A stretch of 6,358 nucleotides of DNA from an uncultured Chloroflexota bacterium (GCA_937138275.1 CAKZOY010000230.1:1-6358), one strand, 5' to 3'; shown: positions 1 to 5,426, numbered from the stretch's first letter. The notes: a model not told the origin generated them from the sequence alone. Numbers and translations: made by a program.

Positions 1-35
1 AGTCGGTAGTCGGTAGGGGGTAGTCGGTAGGGGGG
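1..35. repeat. Heptanucleotide tandem repeat
   Basis: Five consecutive 7-base units are visible on the plus strand: AGTCGGT, AGTCGGT, AGGGGGT, AGTCGGT, AGGGGGG. The array may continue left of the window. It lies in frame with the minus-strand membrane protein, where it encodes PPYRLPPTDYR right after a basic stretch (ARKR). Because seven is not a multiple of three, gain or loss of one unit would shift the reading frame. Confidence 0.75.
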
Positions 36-2072
36 GCGTTTGCGGGCCAGCCACTGCCGGACCTGGCGGATTCCCCAGGAGGCCAGGGTCATCAGGGTGA
101 CGATTTCGGCCATGGAGAAGGCCTTATCCAGCAGGTGGCGCGGGAAGGTGTAGAAGGGGGCCAGGGCGGCGATGAGGGCCAGCCCGAACTCCGGGCGCAT
201 CAGGATGCAGGCGAAGAGGATCAGGGCCGCCAGGACCGTCAGCAAGAACCAGGGGGAGTAGTAGAAGAGGCCCGCGGCGGCAAGGGTCGCCGCCAGACCG
301 GCCCCGTCGCCCAGGCGACGAAACGCGCCGGTCGCCGTCTCCGTCCCCCAGGTCATCCAGGCAGAGGCCCAGAGGAGGAGGGTGGCGGCGGCGGTGATGA
401 GCATCTGCGCACCCTCGGAGAGGCCCCGCCAGAGGGTCCGCAGGCCCCGCCCCAGCGCGCTGGGGGCAGCCCGTCGGCCCAGGAGTACCAGACCGACCAG
501 CGCGCCCAGCGCCAGAGCAGCCAGCCCGGCCTGCGCATAGCGGTAGGCCCGGTCGTCGGGCCGGTACCCCACGCTCCAGCCAACCAGCGGCCACTGGTCC
601 CATCCCCGGTCGGTCAGTACGACGGCGGTGTGGGGGCCGGGGGCCAGTCCTCCTGCCACCGGTATGGTGACTTCCTGCGGCTGATAGTCGGGAGAGGTGA
701 GGATAACGTAGGCCCGCCCCATCTCATCCCGCGGGAGCAGGTTGGCGGGCGCGCCGTCCACGGTGACGTAGAGGTAGGCGCGGTAGTTGCCCCGGCGGAC
801 CCGCAGGCCGAACTCCGTCCCCCAGAAGGGGATGACGACTCGGTCGCCCCCCGGCTCGGAGGGGTCGGCGCCCAGGTCGGAGATTTCCCACCGCCCCTCC
901 CAGGTGGCCGTGCCGGAGAGGGGGGTCCAGAAGCCGGGGTCGTTGGCGGCAGGCCGACGGGCCCACTCCGCCACCGCGCGGGAGAGCGTTCGGGGGACAC
1001 CGTCCGGCCCGACCAGCGCGAACCCCCAGTGACGGCGGGCGTCGGGAGTGCCGTCGCCGGGGGCAGGCAGAGTGAGGTCGGGCTGGAGGTGGGCCAGGCA
1101 CGTCGCCCCCAGCCAGGGCCCCTCGCGGCGGGCCCGCTCCAGCGCGCCCACGGTGTACTCGGCCTGCGCGGCGGCGTCCACCGTCCCCCAGATGGAGGGA
1201 ACGTCCTCCCACTCCGGCGGCAGGGAGTTCCAGCCGAAGTGGGAAATCCAGAGAGATTTCCCGCCGTCTCCATACGTTTCCATCACTTCCCGGATGAGGA
1301 CAACGCGGGAGAAGTTGAGCACCCCTTCATCCACCCGACGGTCGTCCGGGCCGGTGTGGAAGCCGTAGGCCTGGGCGGTGACGATATCAAAATACGGGGC
1401 CGCCCTGGCGGCGTAGAGGCCGTCCAGAAAACGGGGCTCGGAGAGATTGTCCGGCCCCGTCTCCACCGTGGGGGCGAGGCTTCCCAGGAGGATGCGGGCA
1501 TCGGGGTCGGCCTGGCGGATGGCGACGGCAGCCTGGCGGAGGAGTTCGGCGTAGGCGGCGGGGTTGGGCTGGGCCCCCCAGCCATCCCGCAGATTGGGGT
1601 TGTGCCAGACCTGGTAATGGTCAATCCGGTCGCCGTAGCGGGCGGCGAAGAGGCCAGCGAAACGGGCGAAGTCGGCCGGAGGGGGCGGGGTTCCGGCCCA
1701 GGCGGGCGCCCGTTCCAGCACCGCGATCAGGCGCAGCCCCCGCGCGGAGACCCCGTCCACGATCCGGTCCCAGGGGGCCCAGTCGTACTCCTCCGGCGAA
1801 GGCTCTATCCGATCCCACAGGAAAGATTGCTGTACCCAGGCGAACCCGCCGTCGGCAATGATATTCAGGGCCTGGTCGGGGTCCAGAGCGGGGGAGGGGG
1901 AGTGCAGGTTGGCGTTAATGCAGAGGGGGGGGACGTCGGCATCGGCGACGGGTTCGGGAAGTCCCTTCGGGATGCCGCGCGTGGCGGCGCGGCGATCGGC
2001 GACCAACGCCGCTCCCCCCAGAAGGGTCAGGAACAGCAGGAGAACCAGCAGGACGAAGGCGACGTTTCTCAT
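1..2072 (-). CDS. Membrane protein: GH-like domain fused to O-antigen-ligase-like region (3' end outside window)
   Basis: One minus-strand frame stays open for 690 codons from the ATG at 2072-2070 to the window edge, with no stop. Residues 4-24 form a hydrophobic signal anchor (MRNVAFVLLVLLLFLTLL). Residues about 50-370 look like a clan-A (TIM-barrel) glycoside hydrolase: FLWDRIEPSPEEYDW (84-98), then VWHNPN (155-160) where W-(N/D)-E-P-N is expected, and WISHFGW (275-281) where W-I-T-E-F-G-W is expected. Both catalytic Glu positions are thus Asn158 and His278, so hydrolysis is doubtful. Residues about 380-505 are rich in beta-type sequence and may bind sugar. Hydrophobic segments follow near 511-532, 555-575, 591-624, 626-643 and 652-669; MRPEFGLALIAALAPFYTFP resembles the N-terminal membrane part of O-antigen ligase/Wzy-type proteins. 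A surface-polysaccharide role is inferred. The catalytic ligase part, if present, lies beyond the edge. No Shine-Dalgarno is seen; the start was chosen from the anchor and the promoter just upstream. Confidence 0.8.
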   Translation of the reverse strand, partial: MRNVAFVLLVLLLFLTLLGGAALVADRRAATRGIPKGLPEPVADADVPPLCINANLHSPSPALDPDQALNIIADGGFAWVQQSFLWDRIEPSPEEYDWAPWDRIVDGVSARGLRLIAVLERAPAWAGTPPPPADFARFAGLFAARYGDRIDHYQVWHNPNLRDGWGAQPNPAAYAELLRQAAVAIRQADPDARILLGSLAPTVETGPDNLSEPRFLDGLYAARAAPYFDIVTAQAYGFHTGPDDRRVDEGVLNFSRVVLIREVMETYGDGGKSLWISHFGWNSLPPEWEDVPSIWGTVDAAAQAEYTVGALERARREGPWLGATCLAHLQPDLTLPAPGDGTPDARRHWGFALVGPDGVPRTLSRAVAEWARRPAANDPGFWTPLSGTATWEGRWEISDLGADPSEPGGDRVVIPFWGTEFGLRVRRGNYRAYLYVTVDGAPANLLPRDEMGRAYVILTSPDYQPQEVTIPVAGGLAPGPHTAVVLTDRGWDQWPLVGWSVGYRPDDRAYRYAQAGLAALALGALVGLVLLGRRAAPSALGRGLRTLWRGLSEGAQMLITAAATLLLWASAWMTWGTETATGAFRRLGDGAGLAATLAAAGLFYYSPWFLLTVLAALILFACILMRPEFGLALIAALAPFYTFPRHLLDKAFSMAEIVTLMTLASWGIRQVRQWLARKRPPYRLPPTDYR

Positions 2073-2091
2073 AGTCTGTAACCGTGGGACG

Positions 2092-2120
2092 ATTATACCA
2101 CTGTATGCCTGCCGCGCCAG
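2092..2120 (-). promoter_or_regulatory. Extended -10 promoter of the minus-strand membrane protein gene
   Basis: On the minus strand a perfect TATAAT occupies 2097-2092 and is preceded by TGG, giving an extended -10 (TGnTATAAT). Seventeen bases upstream, at 2120-2115, is CTGGCG, a weak -35 (3 of 6 matches to TTGACA). Transcription would begin near 2085, leaving a leader of about 13 nt with no Shine-Dalgarno sequence before the ATG at 2072. Confidence 0.6.
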
Positions 2121-2136
2121 CGGGCATTGTTCTCTG

Positions 2137-2289
2137 GAGGTAACTGTTCAGGCGATTGAAGTCGCCCCTCCAGGGCTTGCAGCCGGGCGTCCACCGGCGT
2201 GGACGCTGCCCGGGCGACCGCGCGGGCGGTCGCCCGGCACAAAGTGCCCTCCCCGGTGCGGTTTCAACCGCTGGCTGAACAGTTACCTC
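2137..2289. repeat. 153-bp multi-hairpin element bounded by 15-bp inverted repeats
   Basis: The ends are GAGGTAACTGTTCAG (2137-2151) and its exact reverse complement (2275-2289). Inside are consecutive hairpins: GGCGATTGAAGTCGCC (2151-2166); an 8-bp stem at 2187-2194/2199-2206 with loop CGGC; a perfect 12-bp stem at 2210-2221/2226-2237 with loop GCGG; GGCAC-AAA-GTGCC (2236-2248); and GCGGTTTCAACCGC (2258-2271). No protein of interest is encoded. It could be a small non-autonomous mobile palindromic element, a structured RNA, or a recombination site. The sequence does not decide between these; the inverted repeat and stems are directly visible. Confidence 0.8.
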
Positions 2290-2352
2290 TTGAGTTTGCG
2301 GGTATGATCCCCGCCCTTACTCTGGGGGTATGCGCCAGACGTCGGCCTGCGC

Positions 2353-2378
2353 GTAGGGGCGACATGCGTCGTCCCTGC
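2353..2378. repeat. REP-like hairpin
   Basis: An 11-bp stem (2353-2363 with 2368-2378, two G-T pairs) closes on the loop ATGC. The core is GGGGCGAC-ATGC-GTCGTCCC. Its style recalls the dispersed TAGGGGCGAC-type palindromes of Chloroflexota and cyanobacterial intergenic DNA, but dispersal in this genome cannot be seen from one window. Confidence 0.5.
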
Positions 2379-2403
2379 AGGTCGGCTGCTAATAAGGTAA
2401 GAG

Positions 2404-2449
2404 CGCGGGCTTGTGCAGCCAATCCCTTTCGGGGAGCAGCGTGCCCGCG
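2404..2449. other. Possible folded RNA segment
   Basis: CGCGGGC (2404-2410) pairs with GCCCGCG (2443-2449). Within the 32-base interior, TCCC (2423-2426) pairs with GGGA (2432-2435) around loop TTTCG. Just upstream, GGCTGCT (2384-2390) can pair either with GCAGCC (2415-2420) or with AGCAGC (2435-2440), so two folds compete. No known RNA family is recognised and no transcript is shown. Confidence 0.3.
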
Positions 2450-2465
2450 AAGTCAAGTAGAATGC

Positions 2466-2504
2466 GGGGTTTGTGGGGGCGGCGAAGCCGCCCCCACAAA
2501 CCCC
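2466..2504. repeat. Perfect 18-bp palindrome, copy 1 (upstream of trmD)
   Basis: GGGGTTTGTGGGGGCGGC (2466-2483) is followed by loop GAA and its exact reverse complement (2487-2504). A related palindrome lies behind trmD at 3373-3416. There is no T-run after it, so it is not a canonical intrinsic terminator, although so stable a stem could still pause polymerase or protect an RNA end. Confidence 0.85.
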
Positions 2505-2563
2505 ACATCCCACCCCTTTCCTCTGCAGGGTGAATTGCTGCACAAGCCCATCACGCCCTTTAT

Positions 2564-2592
2564 TTGCCCTCTCCTGCAATCTGTGCTACAAT
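2564..2592 (+). promoter_or_regulatory. Sigma-70-type promoter of trmD
   Basis: TTGCCC (2564-2569, 4 of 6 to TTGACA) and TACAAT (2587-2592, 5 of 6 to TATAAT) are separated by exactly 17 bases. Initiation about seven bases downstream, near 2599, would leave only about 7 nt before the trmD ATG at 2606, so the mRNA would be essentially leaderless. No Shine-Dalgarno sequence is present between, which agrees. Confidence 0.65.
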
Positions 2593-2605
2593 AATTTTTA
2601 CGACT

Positions 2606-3349
2606 ATGCGATTTGACGTGCTGACCCTCTTCCCGGGAATGTTTGCCGGTCCGCTGGAGGAGAGCATCATCAAGCGGGCGCGGGAGCGGGGGCTGATTTC
2701 GGTCCACCTTCACAATATCCGCGACTACGCCTCCGGGCGTCACCGCATCACCGATGACACTCCCTACGGAGGCGGGGGCGGGATGGTGATGAAGCCGGAA
2801 CCCATCTTCGCCGCCGTGGAGGCCATCCTGGGAGACGAAAAAGGAGTCCCCATCATCCTCCTCAGCCCGCAGGGGCGACTCTTCACCCAGGAGGTGGCGA
2901 AGGAACTTTCCCGTTACCCTCGCCTGATGCTCATCTGCGGGCGGTACGAAGGGGTGGACGAACGGGTGCGGGAACATTTAGCCACCGACGAGATTTCCAT
3001 CGGCGACTATGTCCTCAGCGGCGGGGAACTGGCGGCAATGGTGATCGTAGACGCGGTCACCCGCCTCCTGCCCGGCGTCCTGGGGGACCCGGGGGCCACG
3101 TTTGAGGACTCATACGCCTGGGGCCTGCTGGAATATCCCCACTACACCCGCCCGGCGGTTTTTCGGGGGTGGGCGGTGCCGGAAGTACTGCTTTCCGGGA
3201 ACCATGCTGCCATCGCCCGCTGGCGGCGGGAGCAGGCCCTGCGGCGCACCTGGGAGCGCCGCCCGGACCTGCTGGAGCGAGCCCGGCTGACCCCGGAAGA
3301 TAGGGTTTTCCTGGCCCGGTTGCAGAGGGAAGGGTCAGAGAAAGAGTGA
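2606..3349 (+). CDS. trmD: tRNA (guanine-N1)-methyltransferase TrmD
   Basis: TrmD transfers a methyl group from S-adenosylmethionine to N1 of G37, next to the anticodon of a subset of tRNAs, and so prevents +1 frameshifting. It acts as a cytoplasmic homodimer with a SPOUT trefoil knot. The 247-residue product has the family's usual length. Landmarks are the N-terminus MRFDVLTLFPGMF, the glycine-rich YGGGGGMVMKPEP (54-66), the knot motifs LLSPQGR (85-91), CGRYEGVDERV (111-121) and EISIGDYVLSGGE (129-141), Arg153, and FEDSY (166-170), whose Asp168 matches the catalytic aspartate (Asp169 in E. coli). The frame extends upstream to 2564, but the ATG at 2606 gives the conserved N-terminus and sits just after the promoter, so it is preferred. 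The common companions rpsP, rimM and rplS are absent: the gene stands alone between two palindromes. The stop is TGA. Confidence 0.97.
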   Translation: MRFDVLTLFPGMFAGPLEESIIKRARERGLISVHLHNIRDYASGRHRITDDTPYGGGGGMVMKPEPIFAAVEAILGDEKGVPIILLSPQGRLFTQEVAKELSRYPRLMLICGRYEGVDERVREHLATDEISIGDYVLSGGELAAMVIVDAVTRLLPGVLGDPGATFEDSYAWGLLEYPHYTRPAVFRGWAVPEVLLSGNHAAIARWRREQALRRTWERRPDLLERARLTPEDRVFLARLQREGSEKE

Positions 3350-3372
3350 CTCCTTGGAAAGGGGAGAAAATG

Positions 3373-3416
3373 GGGGTTTGCGGGGCGGCGGCAAAAGCCG
3401 CCGCCCCGCAAACCCC
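3373..3416. repeat. Perfect 20-bp palindrome, copy 2 (downstream of trmD)
   Basis: The 20-bp arms (3373-3392 and 3397-3416) enclose loop AAAA. The outer part, GGGGTTTG(C)GGGG, matches copy 1 at 2466-2504 except that the T-A pair there is a C-G pair here (3381/3408) and a GGC unit is added near the loop. GGGAG (3362-3366) and CTCCC (3418-3422) can add an outer stem. Starting 23 bases after the trmD stop, it could terminate or stabilise the trmD transcript, but no T-run follows. Confidence 0.85.
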
Positions 3417-3463
3417 TCTCCCTTACCACAGCGCGGGAGATGGGCCAGAGGAAGGGCTTCTTC

Positions 3464-3480
3464 CTGGCGGAACAGTTACC
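3464..3480 (+). repeat. Third copy of the 153-bp element's terminal motif, upstream of the sigma gene
   Basis: CTGGCGGAACAGTTACC matches 16 of 17 bases with 2271-2287, the right end of the 153-bp element; the 11-base core GAACAGTTACC is identical and is also present inverted at 2139-2149. It lies 42 bases before the sigma-factor ATG. It could be a remnant of a second element or a protein-binding site. The match is visible; the role is unknown. Confidence 0.6.
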
Positions 3481-3492
3481 ATTCCGATTCCA

Positions 3493-3516
3493 TTGAACCT
3501 TTCAACCCTCTAAACA
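3493..3516 (+). promoter_or_regulatory. Weak candidate promoter signals before the sigma gene
   Basis: TTGAAC (3493-3498) resembles a -35 box. Nearby -10-like strings are TAAACA (3511-3516) and TATACA (3518-3523), but their spacings of 12 and 19 bases are poor. GGAAC (3469-3473) resembles an ECF-type -35, with no convincing matching -10. No Shine-Dalgarno precedes the ATG at 3523, so a leaderless transcript is possible. A promoter is expected here, but its exact position is not resolved. Confidence 0.2.
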
Positions 3517-3522
3517 GTATAC

Positions 3523-4128
3523 ATGAAGGAACAACATACGAATCAGTCTGCATCCCAGGCATCCTCGGATGGGGAGCGACTCCTTCGCCTGCGCCGAGGG
3601 GATATAGAGGCGCTGGGCGAACTGTACGAAGAGTATAAGACCCCGATTTTTCGCACGGCTCTGGCCATCACCCGGGATCGGGGAGCGGCGGAAGACATCC
3701 TTCAAGAATGTTTCGTCCGTCTCTTCACCCATTCGGATCGCCTCTTCACCGACCGGTCCGTAGGGCCGTGGCTTTACCGGGTGGCGGTCAACCTGAGTTG
3801 TGACTGGATTCAGAACCACCGCCGATGGGTCCGTTTTTCGGAGGGATTAGAGCAGTGGCTCCATTCCCTCCGCCCCATGCCGGAGCGGGAGGTGGAGGAT
3901 CAGGAACTCCAGGAACGGATCCGGGAAGCCGTGAGGGGGCTCTCCCTGGCGCAACAGGTCGTCGTGGTGCTTTTCTATCTGGAAGGGCTGAGCCTGAAGG
4001 AGATCGCCGAAATTCTGGAGGTGCCGGAGGGAACGGTAAAGTCCCGCCTTCATTATGCACGGGAGGCACTGAAAGAATCCCTGATGGAATGGCAGCCCAG
4101 GCGCAGCGTGGTATATGAACTCACCTGA
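3523..4128 (+). CDS. ECF-type RNA polymerase sigma factor
   Basis: The 201-residue product has the two-domain layout of extracytoplasmic-function sigma-70 factors, which direct RNA polymerase to a small regulon. Sigma-2 spans about residues 33-101, with the polymerase-binding and -10-recognition stretch RGAAEDILQECFVRLF (53-68) and WLYRVAVNLSCDW (83-95). A charged linker (about 104-128) follows. Sigma-4 spans about 130-186, with the helix-turn-helix LSLKEIAEILEVPEGTVKSR (156-175) that reads the -35 box. Region 3 is absent, as expected for the class. The first ATG gives a normal N-terminal extension before DGERLLRLRRGD (16-27); no Shine-Dalgarno is seen. The next ORF overlaps its end by 14 bases, which suggests translational coupling to a partner. 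The target regulon and the ECF subgroup cannot be told from the sequence. The stop is TGA. Confidence 0.93.
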   Translation: MKEQHTNQSASQASSDGERLLRLRRGDIEALGELYEEYKTPIFRTALAITRDRGAAEDILQECFVRLFTHSDRLFTDRSVGPWLYRVAVNLSCDWIQNHRRWVRFSEGLEQWLHSLRPMPEREVEDQELQERIREAVRGLSLAQQVVVVLFYLEGLSLKEIAEILEVPEGTVKSRLHYAREALKESLMEWQPRRSVVYELT

Positions 4129-4384
4129 GCCGGTGCAAATGGATACGCTGGATCTTCTGATTGCCCGTGCCTTGCAGTCCGGTTGGGGGAAAGCCGAGCC
4201 CTCTTCGCGAGTTTGGCACCGTATCCGCCGGCAGATTGCCGCGCGCCCCGCCCCGAACATCCCCACGCGAGACTTCTATCTGGCACCATACTGGACCCCT
4301 GCGGTGGATACGGTCTTTCCTTTCCCATCAGCGGGCAGTCTGGTCTTATGGAGATACGACCTTGCTCTCTCGCGATTCGCTTGA
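4115..4384 (+). CDS. Small protein overlapping the sigma factor gene; possible anti-sigma remnant or regulator
   Basis: This 89-residue ORF starts inside the sigma gene (ATG at 4115; sigma stop at 4126-4128), a 14-base overlap typical of coupled genes. I do not recognise a named family. Residues 1-45 look like a genuine folded segment: acidic start (MNSPEPVQMDTLDLLIARAL), then an amphipathic basic stretch (SSRVWHRIRRQIAARP). Residues 46-89 are less ordered and contain no clear membrane segment, although genes in this position often encode membrane-anchored anti-sigma factors with a cytoplasmic N-terminal domain. No HxxxCxxC zinc anti-sigma motif is present. The short C-terminus could mean truncation by deletion or frameshift, or simply a soluble small regulator. 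The anti-sigma idea rests on position only. The stop is followed by 49 bases before the next gene. Confidence 0.6.
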   Translation: MNSPEPVQMDTLDLLIARALQSGWGKAEPSSRVWHRIRRQIAARPAPNIPTRDFYLAPYWTPAVDTVFPFPSAGSLVLWRYDLALSRFA

Positions 4385-4422
4385 ATTTCACCTTCGTGGC
4401 TTGAAGAGGGATCCGGAACCTT

Positions 4423-4430
4423 AAGGAGAA
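4423..4430 (+). promoter_or_regulatory. Strong Shine-Dalgarno of the OppD-like gene
   Basis: AAGGAGAA ends three bases before the ATG at 4434 (the AAGGAG core ends five bases before it). It fixes the start and contrasts with trmD, the sigma gene and the minus-strand gene, which show no such site. Confidence 0.8.
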
Positions 4431-4433
4431 AAT

Positions 4434-5426
4434 ATGGCTATTTTGCTGGACGTCAGGAACCTGGTCACCCGATTCTACACGCAGGACGGCGTCGTCCACG
4501 CAGTCAACGGTATATCGTATACGATGAATGAGGGGGAAACCCTCGGCGTCGTGGGAGAGAGCGGATGCGGCAAGAGCGTCCATGCCCTCTCCATTATGCG
4601 CCTGATTCCCTACCCGCCGGGAAAAATTGAGAGCGGCGAAATCTGGTTTGACGGACGCGATCTGCTCAAACTGAGCGAGGCCGAAATGCAGCGGGTGCGC
4701 GGGGCCGAGATCGCGATGGTCTTCCAGGACCCGATGACCTCCTTCAACCCTGTCTTCACCATCGGCTTCCAGATTGCGGAAGCCCTGAAACTCCATCAGG
4801 GGATGGACGAGAAACAGGCCCGCGAGCGGGCCGAGGAACTGCTGACGATGGTGGGAATTCCGGAGGCCAAAACCCGGCTGGACGATTATCCCCACCAGTT
4901 CTCCGGCGGGATGCGCCAGCGGGCGATGATCGCGATGGCCCTCTCCTGCAACCCCAAACTCCTCATCGCCGACGAGCCGACCACGGCGCTGGATGTCACC
5001 ATCCAGGCGCAGATTGTGGACCTGGTGAAACGACTCCAAGAGCAACTGGGGATGGCGGTGATGTGGATCACTCACGACCTGGGTGTGGTCGCCCGTCTGG
5101 CGAAGCAAATTAACGTGATGTATGCGGGGTACATTATTGAACGAGGCTTCATCAAAGACATTTATAAAACCCCACGCCATCCTTATACGATGGGGCTTCT
5201 GGGGTCGCTCCCCCGCCTGGACGAAGCGCCGGGCACCAAACTGGTCTCCATCCCCGGTCTCCCGCCAGACCTGATTGACCTGCCCCCTGGATGCCCCTTT
5301 GCCGTTCGCTGCACGTACGCGGCAGATAAATGTGTGGAGGCCAATCCCCCGCTGATGGAAGCGGATGGCACCGACCACACCGTCGCCTGCTGGCGCTGGG
5401 AAGAAATCGCCGGAAGGAGCCGATAA
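4434..5426 (+). CDS. oppD: Oligopeptide/dipeptide ABC importer ATPase, OppD/DppD type
   Basis: This 330-residue protein is one of the two ATPases that power an Opp/Dpp-type importer; it binds the cytoplasmic face of the permeases and hydrolyses ATP. All nucleotide-binding motifs are intact: Walker A GESGCGKS (41-48), Q-loop VFQDPMTSFNP (96-106), signature FSGGM (156-160), Walker B LLIADE (176-181), D-loop TALD (184-187) and switch His214 (THDL). The C-terminal oligopeptide/dipeptide domain begins near HPYTMGLLGSLP (249-260) and carries Cys287, Cys293, Cys300 and Cys319, a four-cysteine arrangement that binds a 4Fe-4S cluster in studied OppD/DppD proteins. The signature ends in Met rather than Gln, common in this subfamily. 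A strong Shine-Dalgarno precedes the start. The stop TAA directly abuts the ATG of the partner ATPase. The transported substrate cannot be predicted; nickel or sugar-oligomer importers share this ATPase family. Confidence 0.94.
   Translation: MAILLDVRNLVTRFYTQDGVVHAVNGISYTMNEGETLGVVGESGCGKSVHALSIMRLIPYPPGKIESGEIWFDGRDLLKLSEAEMQRVRGAEIAMVFQDPMTSFNPVFTIGFQIAEALKLHQGMDEKQARERAEELLTMVGIPEAKTRLDDYPHQFSGGMRQRAMIAMALSCNPKLLIADEPTTALDVTIQAQIVDLVKRLQEQLGMAVMWITHDLGVVARLAKQINVMYAGYIIERGFIKDIYKTPRHPYTMGLLGSLPRLDEAPGTKLVSIPGLPPDLIDLPPGCPFAVRCTYAADKCVEANPPLMEADGTDHTVACWRWEEIAGRSR
5414..5419 (+). promoter_or_regulatory. Shine-Dalgarno of the OppF-like gene, inside oppD
   Basis: AAGGAG lies within the last codons of the upstream ATPase, seven bases before the ATG at 5427. 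It supports that start and coupled translation of the two ATPases. Confidence 0.75.

Noticed and set aside
614..1273. Minus-strand open frames inside the same region (for example 614-1273 and 1283-1624)
   Set aside because: They are out of frame with the 690-codon reading frame and read as low-complexity Pro/Arg/Ser shadows of it.
135..2081. Plus-strand open frame of 648 codons opposite the membrane protein gene
   Set aside because: Its product is Gly/Pro/Arg/Gln-rich without recognisable domains, while the minus-strand frame gives a signal anchor, hydrolase-like motifs and membrane helices. Long antisense frames are common in high-GC genes because stops are rare.
2137..2289. CRISPR array or tRNA in the hairpin-rich region
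   Set aside because: The hairpins differ from each other and are not direct repeats with spacers, and no cloverleaf with T-arm or CCA-end features can be drawn.
2199..2594. Plus-strand 131-codon and minus-strand 98-codon open frames between the first gene and trmD
   Set aside because: They run through the hairpin repeats and the trmD promoter, have no ribosome-binding site, and give arginine/proline-rich products.
2564..2605. Upstream TTG start for trmD adding 14 residues
   Set aside because: The extra residues are encoded by the promoter itself, and the conserved TrmD N-terminus begins at the ATG at 2606.
3373..3420. Classical rho-independent terminator after trmD
   Set aside because: The stem is strong, but no T-run follows on either strand, so it is listed as a repeat.
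4053..5378. Minus-strand open frame of 441 codons opposite oppD
   Set aside because: The plus strand encodes a complete ABC ATPase with every motif in order; the antisense product matches nothing recognisable and is an effect of codon bias.
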